NCBI GenBank assembly: GCA_910585395.1
Contig: CAJUCK010000006.1
Location: 7,892 to 34,585 of the forward strand
From: an uncultured Lachnospiraceae bacterium
Lineage (GTDB): Bacteria > Bacillota > Clostridia > Lachnospirales > Lachnospiraceae
Reading direction: 5' to 3'
DNA length: 26,694 bases
The notes below the pieces were generated by a model. That model worked only from the letters and a program-made list of their open reading frames with translations. It was not told the origin of the DNA and ran no database searches. Made by a program: the position numbers and the translations under genes. This document shows positions 17,259 through 24,116 of the stretch, one piece after another. The stretch's first letter is position 1, and every line of letters starts with the position of its first letter.

Positions 17259-19868
17259 TCATATCTTCAAATAATTGTCCAGCAAATCCTGATTTATCAT
17301 TAATCTGCCCCCATCTTTTACTAGTTCTCTCTGCTCAAAAAAAGCCTGGGTTTTTATATCATGAAATAAATTCACAATATCAGATCCAGACGGCCGGATC
17401 ATCTCACGCACTCTTTTTCTGTCTATATCTGGTTCCAAATCAGCCTCATATGTCTGAACCACTTTCTCTGAAAGAAAATCATAAATGTTTTTTGCCAGTC
17501 CTTCCTCTTCCAACTCCACCATTTCATCATGTTCAGCCAAATATTTAATCATATTTATTCCATCTTCCTGAATTGGATTATCCAACAGCAGGTGCTCATC
17601 AATTCTGCCTTTTCGAATCACTGCTTCATCCAATTGTTTATAAAAATTAGTTGCAGCCATCAACAAAATGCGGCTCTGCGGAGAGCGAATACCTGTTTTG
17701 TCATCCGTTTCTCCAGAGGCCAGGTAATCCAGCAAAGTCCCTCGTATAACCTGGTTCAAACAGCGGTAGCCTGCAAGAGAATCAAACTCGTCAAAAAACA
17801 GAAGCACCCCGTCATATTTACTGCACATCTTTGATAACCGCAGCGTTTGGTCAAATATCATTCTTAAATTGTCCAGCTGTTTTGATACAGAGTCATCTAC
17901 AAAGTCCTTGCTTATGACCTTAATAAAATAAAAATTATTTTCCACTGCTGCAGCTTTTGCCAGCTTGGTTTTGGCATTCCCAGACGGACCATACAGAAGT
18001 ATGCCTTTATTCATTTTGATACCGAACTTTTTAAACTGCAGTTTCTTACTCTCCGGGCAGCGGATAAACTCCGCCTGTCTGGAAATCCTTTCTTTTACAT
18101 TGGAATAGCCAATGATATCAGAGTATCGGACATTGATATGATCTGGTTCTTCTATTATCACCGGAACGCTTCTTTTAAAATCTTCGATCAATGCCTTTTC
18201 ATTATCTTCCAGTATTTTTAAGAAAACATTTTTACTTTTTTCATTATCTTTGAGATTTGCTATCTCGCGAAATGATGTATCTGCAATATCTTCTTTTAAT
18301 TTTTTGACAAAATTATCTATATCGCGTCCTGACATATTGATGGTTTTAGATTCTATCTCACTCCGATACGACTTATCTCCAAGAGAAAAATGGTACTTTT
18401 TCAGTTTGCTGTCAAAGATACGGATACGATTGGACGCGCTGGGCAAGTCAATGAGGATTCTCTCTGACAGCCTGCTCTGTACGGCAGTATCAATAATATT
18501 CGGTCTGTTCGTGGCCGCTATTACAAATACTTTTTCTTTCCCGGATTTCATGCCATCAACTTCCTGCAGAAACTGGTTTACCATATCTAAATTAAATCCA
18601 TCTGTAGTTCCAGTATCCCGCATAGGAAACACAGTATCTGCCTCATCGATAAACAATATTGTGGGCTCATTGGCTCTCGCTTCGTCAAAGATCATTTTTA
18701 TTTTTGTACTTGAATGCCCTATGTATTCCCCCTTTAACTCCGATAATGTCGGAGCCATAAAATAACAGTTTTTTTCATTTGCAATCGCCTTCACAATCTG
18801 CGTCTTTCCTGTTCCAGGAGGACCCGTAAGTATAAATCCCTTCCGGTAACCAAGCGTATCATCACTTTCAATAAACGCATCTACTGCATTTATGATCTTA
18901 CGTTTCTCATTCTCATCAATAATAACTTCATCCAAAGTCACTTTCTCAGCAGTTATTTTTTCAACTGCAATCTCAAAATCTGTTCGATCAATTACCTGCT
19001 TCTTTTGTTCAATAACCAATGTCTCAAACACATGTAAAGCTTCCCGCAGGCTTTTTTGGCTTGACGCAACCGCACATGATACCTCTTCCAGCTCATTCAG
19101 CAAATTTTCCTGTATTTCAATTTCATAATTATTGTTATCCCTTGGGCTGTCTTTAAAATCGGTATTTTTCAGAAAATCTCTTAAAAACGCGTATTTTACT
19201 TCTTTGGCAGAGGGATTTCCTATAGAAATCACATTACTGCCTTTCATTGCAAAATTATACTGCTTTAACAGTTCCATATTTTCCAACGAAACTACTGTAT
19301 AACAATGCCGGATCTTCATAAAATCTTTTAATATTTTAATATATTCCAGGGATGCGTCATTGTTTGTAGAATATAATTTTGCCATCCATTCAAAATCCTC
19401 AAAAAAAACAGCAATTTTATTTTTAGGATCTGTATTGGCATCCGCCTTGTTTTTAATCCTGTTTATATGATTTACAATATTGATTCCTCTTCTTTGTATT
19501 TCATCTTGAATATTTTGAGGCTCAGCCGTCATCGTTCTTTCCTGTTCTTCCTCTGCTCCCCCTTCCTCTTCATCGTCCGGCATATCATCCTCAACTTCCT
19601 CAGGCATAAGAAAATCTTCTGACACATCATTCATCTGCTCATCGTCTATTGTATAGACATGAACCCCTTCTGTATGAACCACAGCAAAGTACCTGCAGTC
19701 TTTTTTTCTTAAAAAATAATTCCTCAACGTCTCACTCAGAGAATAAATTCCTTCATACATTCCTTCTAAAAAGCCGTCCTTTATTCCTTCACCATATAAA
19801 AAGAAAAAACGTTTTCCCTGATTTAAGCCTTTTTCTAACGGACTTTTCACTCTATGTTTAAACAGCAT
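17259..19868 (-). CDS. Tandem AAA+ ATPase (Cdc48/FtsH-like modules) with degenerate N-terminal ATPase-like region
   Basis: 869 residues. The first AAA+ module (about 320-560) is canonical: Walker A GPPGTGKT (349-356), Walker B TILFIDEAD (403-411), sensor 1 AATN (451-454), then a basic SRLSER stretch suited to an arginine finger. The second (about 580-800) has a variant P-loop GPSGNAKT (627-634) in which the usual TG is NA, Walker B VLLFFDEFD (688-696), sensor AATN (739-742) and RKGRIDEH. Residues 1-300 lack a P-loop but contain a Walker-B-like IAVFFEDFEW (152-161) and a sensor-like strand; an acidic stretch lies at 88-110. It probably forms a ring that remodels or unfolds proteins using ATP. 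There is no protease or nuclease domain. It is the last gene of the cluster, four bases after its neighbour. The substrate is unknown. Confidence 0.9.
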   Translation of the reverse strand: MLFKHRVKSPLEKGLNQGKRFFFLYGEGIKDGFLEGMYEGIYSLSETLRNYFLRKKDCRYFAVVHTEGVHVYTIDDEQMNDVSEDFLMPEEVEDDMPDDEEEGGAEEEQERTMTAEPQNIQDEIQRRGINIVNHINRIKNKADANTDPKNKIAVFFEDFEWMAKLYSTNNDASLEYIKILKDFMKIRHCYTVVSLENMELLKQYNFAMKGSNVISIGNPSAKEVKYAFLRDFLKNTDFKDSPRDNNNYEIEIQENLLNELEEVSCAVASSQKSLREALHVFETLVIEQKKQVIDRTDFEIAVEKITAEKVTLDEVIIDENEKRKIINAVDAFIESDDTLGYRKGFILTGPPGTGKTQIVKAIANEKNCYFMAPTLSELKGEYIGHSSTKIKMIFDEARANEPTILFIDEADTVFPMRDTGTTDGFNLDMVNQFLQEVDGMKSGKEKVFVIAATNRPNIIDTAVQSRLSERILIDLPSASNRIRIFDSKLKKYHFSLGDKSYRSEIESKTINMSGRDIDNFVKKLKEDIADTSFREIANLKDNEKSKNVFLKILEDNEKALIEDFKRSVPVIIEEPDHINVRYSDIIGYSNVKERISRQAEFIRCPESKKLQFKKFGIKMNKGILLYGPSGNAKTKLAKAAAVENNFYFIKVISKDFVDDSVSKQLDNLRMIFDQTLRLSKMCSKYDGVLLFFDEFDSLAGYRCLNQVIRGTLLDYLASGETDDKTGIRSPQSRILLMAATNFYKQLDEAVIRKGRIDEHLLLDNPIQEDGINMIKYLAEHDEMVELEEEGLAKNIYDFLSEKVVQTYEADLEPDIDRKRVREMIRPSGSDIVNLFHDIKTQAFFEQRELVKDGGRLMINQDLLDNYLKI

Positions 19869-19872
19869 CCCC

Positions 19873-20622
19873 TCACTCCCCTTCCGCTGTGCTTTTGATG
19901 CAGTCTTTCAAAGCAGCGTACGCTTTGCGAAATTTCCTTGTTCCCTGTTCTTCTCCATATTTCATCGAGTCGTAAATTTCCTGAAACTCCTTTTTTAATC
20001 TTTGTTTTTCCTTATCTTTTTTATCTTTCTTTATCTTCAGCTCCTGGATTGTTTTTTTGAGTTCTTCAATATCCGCATCTAAACTGCCTGATTCGTAATC
20101 CCTTCTCAACTCATCCAACTGTGTTTGAAGTTCCTGTCTTATCTTCCATTTTTCTTTTACCTGTCCAGACACACTGTTCATACGTTCTATATCTGTTTTC
20201 AGCCGCTGAATCATTATTTCCTCGTCATGTAATTTTTCTAAATAACACTTATACCAGGCGCTGGACACACTGCTCTTCTCCTGAATCTCCTGCAATCTTA
20301 TTTGAACGCTGCTTAGCAGGTTTTCATTCATATCATAAATTTCCAGAAAATTATGTGGCTCGACTTCCCTTTTTAAAATCAGATGGTCCACAATATTCTT
20401 TGAGAGTGGAAAGAGCACAATTAAAGATTTTGAGACACGATTTTTTTTCTCAGGAGACAGTTCTAAGATTTCTTTGTACAGAGTCTCTCTCTGTTCATAT
20501 CTCATGAAATACAGCAATTGAGAAACTTCTTCCTCTGCATTTCTGCCATTTCTAAAAATATCTTCCATAAAATTTTCAGAAGCCAGGCTCTCTATCAGTT
20601 CATTTATATTGGGTTCTCTCAT
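19873..20622 (-). CDS. Uncharacterised coiled-coil protein, 249 aa
   Basis: I do not recognise a family. Residues 1-100 are predicted mainly helical and globular (INELIESLASENFMEDIF, EEEVSQLLYFMRYEQRETLYKEIL). Residues about 100-230 form a strongly charged coiled coil with many Lys/Glu heptads (IQRLKTDIERMN, QELQTQLDELRRDYE, DIEELKKTIQELKIKKDKKDKEKQRLKKEF). There is no signal peptide, membrane helix or catalytic motif. The start has AAGGAAGGA just upstream. It sits 29 bases after the 502-residue coiled-coil gene and four bases before the AAA+ gene, so it is probably an adaptor or structural partner of the AAA+ protein. Confidence 0.75.
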   Translation of the reverse strand: MREPNINELIESLASENFMEDIFRNGRNAEEEVSQLLYFMRYEQRETLYKEILELSPEKKNRVSKSLIVLFPLSKNIVDHLILKREVEPHNFLEIYDMNENLLSSVQIRLQEIQEKSSVSSAWYKCYLEKLHDEEIMIQRLKTDIERMNSVSGQVKEKWKIRQELQTQLDELRRDYESGSLDADIEELKKTIQELKIKKDKKDKEKQRLKKEFQEIYDSMKYGEEQGTRKFRKAYAALKDCIKSTAEGE

Positions 20623-20651
20623 CGTATCCTTCCTTTCTGAACAAAATCGCG

Positions 20652-22160
20652 TTAGTCAGCTAAAAAAGCCCGGTCTGGCTGCTGGCACTGTACGCTGTGA
20701 TTCTGTGTGGATTCTACTTCTCTGCGGTTTATTACATTTGTTCCCTTTGCCGTGTTCATCTTTTCAATGTAGATACCTGCATCATCCAATGCCTGGCAGA
20801 TTTCCTTCCACCTTGAAACGCAGCTTCCCGTCTCCTTATGGTCTATGTCTATGTTGACTCTCCCTGCGTCATTAATAAAAACCTGGCTGAAATCTATACA
20901 CTCTCCGCCGGGACTTTTCGCTGTTATGCGCCAGCCATTCTTAATATGCCCCTCCCGTTTCATCGCTCCTGTCTCATATCCCATAGCCATCATTACTTTC
21001 TTAATATCCTTTGCAACATAAAAATTTTTCATCATTTGTTCCTGTTTTATTGCTGCATAAGCTGCGGCCTGTTCGATCATTTTAGTATTTGTCACAGCCT
21101 GTTGAAACGCCTGCTCATAATTTTCATCTTCCAGCAGTTCTTCTATCGTCTTCATCCCTTCCTCAATGGAATTAATCATCTCCGTTTTATCACTATACTC
21201 TCTCAAATAATCCAATAATGAAATCTTTTCTGCATCATTTTTATTTTTAAAATAATCAATAGGATCATAATAAAAATTTTTTTCTATGGATAAGAGTTGT
21301 CCATTTCCTTCAAATGCTGACAATGCTTCTTCCTTTTTCTCCAAAAACTCTGCATGGCGCTGCTGCATTTGGCTCACAAACATGCTTATTTTTTCGCTCA
21401 TAAGCGTAACCTGATTTACTGCCTGCTGATCTGGCATCTCTGAGAATTCATGCACCTTATCTGAGATCTCTGCATATGCGTCCCTTAAATATTTCTGGGC
21501 TAGCGCTGAGTCAATTTCCTCAAACATACTGCCTATGTACGACTTTGCCTTTGCAGCCTGGCTTTTGAGTTCTTCTACTTTTTTCCAACGTTCCCGCAGT
21601 TTTTGATAAGAATCTTTTACCTGGCACATCTGCCGCTCTAAATTTCTATACATAACCAGTTCTCTGTTGCTGTCTTGTGCCGCTTGATCAACCGCCGCCG
21701 CAAGCTGGTTTTTCTCTTGTGTAATCCTGTTATATTTGTTCAAAAGAACATCTGCATCCTGATATTCTCTGTCACAATACCAGTCTTTATTTTTAATACG
21801 TTCTCTGATACTGTCGCTTTCCCTGTCTGCCTGCTTCAGTTCTGCATCTATAGCGCTGCTTCTTGTACTAAATCTGAACAGCACAGCTTGAAAATTGACA
21901 CCCTTATTTGCATTGGATATATGACGAAGTATATTTTCCATTAGTCTTGATTCCTCAGGAAATTCCTGTCTAAGATTTTCATCTATTTCAAACTGTTCCT
22001 GAGAAAGCATCCTGCTGATTCTGTCTATCTGGGATTGGTTTTCCTTAAAACATTTTTCTGCCATACGAAATTTGTTCAGATAATTGGCATTTCCTGCATC
22101 TCTTGCTAATCTTCCACGTGCCAGCAGACCGTTTACTTCTGTGGATTTTCTTCCGCTCAT
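20652..22160 (-). CDS. Uncharacterised coiled-coil protein with C-terminal globular domain, 502 aa
   Basis: Residues about 30-290 are long helices with coiled-coil character (QIDRISRMLSQEQFEID, NQLAAAVDQAAQDSNRELV, YQKLRERWKKVEELKSQAAK), and 310-395 are further helical hairpins. A compact mixed alpha/beta domain follows at about 385-470 (MAMGYETGAM, NGWRITAKSPGGECIDFSQV, RVNIDIDH, SCVSRWKEICQALDDAGI). The tail from 472 is polar and probably disordered. I do not recognise the C-terminal domain; its strand-turn-strand pattern ending in a Trp-containing helix suggests a ligand- or protein-binding module. The start overlaps the radical SAM stop (ATGA), so translation is coupled. Cytoplasmic; a scaffold role is inferred. 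Confidence 0.78.
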   Translation of the reverse strand: MSGRKSTEVNGLLARGRLARDAGNANYLNKFRMAEKCFKENQSQIDRISRMLSQEQFEIDENLRQEFPEESRLMENILRHISNANKGVNFQAVLFRFSTRSSAIDAELKQADRESDSIRERIKNKDWYCDREYQDADVLLNKYNRITQEKNQLAAAVDQAAQDSNRELVMYRNLERQMCQVKDSYQKLRERWKKVEELKSQAAKAKSYIGSMFEEIDSALAQKYLRDAYAEISDKVHEFSEMPDQQAVNQVTLMSEKISMFVSQMQQRHAEFLEKKEEALSAFEGNGQLLSIEKNFYYDPIDYFKNKNDAEKISLLDYLREYSDKTEMINSIEEGMKTIEELLEDENYEQAFQQAVTNTKMIEQAAAYAAIKQEQMMKNFYVAKDIKKVMMAMGYETGAMKREGHIKNGWRITAKSPGGECIDFSQVFINDAGRVNIDIDHKETGSCVSRWKEICQALDDAGIYIEKMNTAKGTNVINRREVESTQNHSVQCQQPDRAFLAD

Positions 22161-22780
22161 TCTTTCACCTCTCCTATTCGATTTATAAATTCTTGGTAAA
22201 AATTTTGGGGTGGGATTCCCACCATAACTATCTGACCGTCTTTATCAATATCAAATTCTATATCTCTGTTCTTTGTATGAACTATTTCTTCCTCAAAGCT
22301 CTTATACTTATCAGTAAAAAAATAAATCTGCTGGTTATCTGAACCACGATAGAGACTGCCATAATTTAATTCATCTCTGTAACTGCCGTCAATAAAAATA
22401 TCTACATCAGCAAAAAATTCTTCTGCCTGTGCCTTTCCTATCTTGTCTATAATCTCCTGCAGCCGATAGCCAGAATACAGCATGACGTCATAATCTGCCG
22501 CCGACTTTATCTGATGTACTAGTTCTCTTAATCCGTCAAACTGCAGAAAAGGCTCTCCGCCGCTGATTGTAACTCCATTTATGCCTGTCTGCGCCCTGAT
22601 CTCTTCCATCAAACTGTTTATGGAAACGAGATATCCTCCCTCTAAGCTCTGCCCGGCTGGATTGATACAATTTCTGCACCGTTTTAAACAACCCTGTGTC
22701 CAGATTACATAACGGTTTCCTGGACCTAATACCTTGGTAGACGCAAGTTTATGATTTAACCTTATCGTCTTCTCTTCCAT
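22157..22780 (-). CDS. NrdG-like radical SAM activating protein
   Basis: 207 residues. It has the radical SAM cluster motif C-x3-C-x2-C (Cys31, Cys35, Cys38 in QGCLKRCRNCINP), the GGEP SAM-binding motif (ISGGEPF, 72-78), and several NrdG hallmarks: GPGNRY before the cluster, YSGYRLQEI, and VDIFIDGSYRDEL...LYRGSDNQ near the end. NrdG proteins use a [4Fe-4S] cluster and SAM to place a glycyl radical on anaerobic ribonucleotide reductase; this one has no NrdD or other glycyl radical enzyme near it. The start at 22780 is chosen because it lies four bases after the preceding stop with AAAGGGG nine bases upstream; a longer in-frame start would overlap the previous gene by over 100 bases. Oxygen sensitivity is likely. 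Confidence 0.9.
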   Translation of the reverse strand: MEEKTIRLNHKLASTKVLGPGNRYVIWTQGCLKRCRNCINPAGQSLEGGYLVSINSLMEEIRAQTGINGVTISGGEPFLQFDGLRELVHQIKSAADYDVMLYSGYRLQEIIDKIGKAQAEEFFADVDIFIDGSYRDELNYGSLYRGSDNQQIYFFTDKYKSFEEEIVHTKNRDIEFDIDKDGQIVMVGIPPQNFYQEFINRIGEVKE

Positions 22781-22784
22781 TCCC

Positions 22785-24020
22785 TCAGACCCCTTTAACC
22801 AGCGCAAGCAGCAGAAAATTTGTTTCATCCCGCATGATTGCTGGAACATATACACTTTCAACTTTTCGAAATACCTTTGTACGTGCGTCAATGTCTTTCA
22901 TTGTTGTTTTATCAAACTGGTCGTCTGTCTGCGGAAATAGAATCACATCATATGAGAGGCTGAATTCCCTCTTGTAATAAGAATTTAACTGTGAAATCAA
23001 TTCCCGTTCTGAACTATCTAAAACCTGCCTGTATTCTGTTTTAAATTCTTCCAAGTAATCGTATAGTATCGGCAGAAATGACGTTCCATTCCCCAATAAT
23101 CCTACAAAATGCAGCAAATTCGTAATATTCTCCCCGCCTTTCTCCTTATCAATCCCATAATCTTCCAGCATTTTAACAAGTGATCCGCATTTCCATACTG
23201 CCTTCAGTAAATTCTTATACTCACTTGTGTCTGCCTCCCAACACCCAAATTTTTCGCTATAGTGTTCTGCCAGAGATTTTTGCTCCATAAATAATTGATG
23301 AACTCTGTCCCGCTCTTCCTCTAAATCCTGGCTCCGCTTTTTCAATTCCTCAATTTTTGTTTTATCATGGTCCAGATCTTCTTTCAACTTAGATATTTCT
23401 TCCTGCGCTATATCATTTTCTCTGATTAATCTGTCTGTTTCTTCTTCCTTCTTTTGGACCATTATTCTCAGTTTGTCAATTTCTGCTTTTTTTCTGTTAA
23501 ATTTGTCCCAAAACATTTGTTTATCCTTTTCTAATTCAATCACTTTATCATTTACCTGTATACGATCAGATTCCATGATGCGGATATTTTTTTTCAGTTT
23601 CTCATTCTCATCTATCAAATCTGCAATCTTTTTTTCTTTTTTCTCCAATTCCTGCTGAGACTTCCTATAATTCTCTCTGGATTGTTCATCTATTTCACAG
23701 ATTCTTTGTTCTTGCACATTAATTTCATACTGATTCTGCTGTATGATATTATTTAATTCTGTAATCTTTTTGGTTAATAATCCGCTTTTTCTTTGTTCTT
23801 CTTCGTACTTCTGCGTACAGTTTCGCAGCTGTTCTTCTGCAGTCTGAAATTTCCGCAATCCATGTTCCAGGCGTGCAACATTGTCTTCTAAACTTTTGAT
23901 CCTGGAGCGTTCCATACTATACGCATTCTTTTCGCTATTTAAATCCGACTCTATTTTATCCAGCCTCTTGAGAATCCCAAGTCTCTCCAATTGATATTTT
24001 ATCTCTTTTGCAATTTCCAT
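22785..24020 (-). CDS. Long coiled-coil protein with C-terminal globular domain, about 411 aa
   Basis: Residues about 5-255 are an almost unbroken coiled coil (KSLEDNVARLEHGLRKF, KKITELNNIIQQNQYEINV, KIADLIDENEKLKKNIRIM, EISKLKEDLDHDKTKIEEL). They lead to a helical/beta domain (about 255-411: EYKNLLKAVWKCGSLVKMLEDYG, NLLHFVGLLGNGTSFLPILYDYLEEF, SYDVILFPQTDDQFD, ending RKVESVYVPAIMRD then LLLALVKGV). The ATG at 24018-24020 is preferred over one four codons earlier because GGAGG lies five bases before it. The layout, a long helix pair followed by a small beta end, beside an Hsp70-like gene, loosely recalls GrpE-type exchange factors, but I see no convincing sequence match. It follows the Hsp70-like gene by about 90 bases. 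Confidence 0.75.
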   Translation of the reverse strand: MEIAKEIKYQLERLGILKRLDKIESDLNSEKNAYSMERSRIKSLEDNVARLEHGLRKFQTAEEQLRNCTQKYEEEQRKSGLLTKKITELNNIIQQNQYEINVQEQRICEIDEQSRENYRKSQQELEKKEKKIADLIDENEKLKKNIRIMESDRIQVNDKVIELEKDKQMFWDKFNRKKAEIDKLRIMVQKKEEETDRLIRENDIAQEEISKLKEDLDHDKTKIEELKKRSQDLEEERDRVHQLFMEQKSLAEHYSEKFGCWEADTSEYKNLLKAVWKCGSLVKMLEDYGIDKEKGGENITNLLHFVGLLGNGTSFLPILYDYLEEFKTEYRQVLDSSERELISQLNSYYKREFSLSYDVILFPQTDDQFDKTTMKDIDARTKVFRKVESVYVPAIMRDETNFLLLALVKGV

Positions 24021-24116
24021 TTCTTCCTCCATACCATAATTTTGATTTCATTAAACATCAGAAGTAACTATCATCTAAATTTATATCTTTCTGTTTTCAC
24101 CGTAAATGAACGGCTT

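Noticed and set aside
22157..22891. Longer radical SAM protein starting at 22891
   Set aside because: The extra 37 residues are antithetical to NrdG-family starts and overlap the preceding coiled-coil gene; the start at 22780 is properly spaced.
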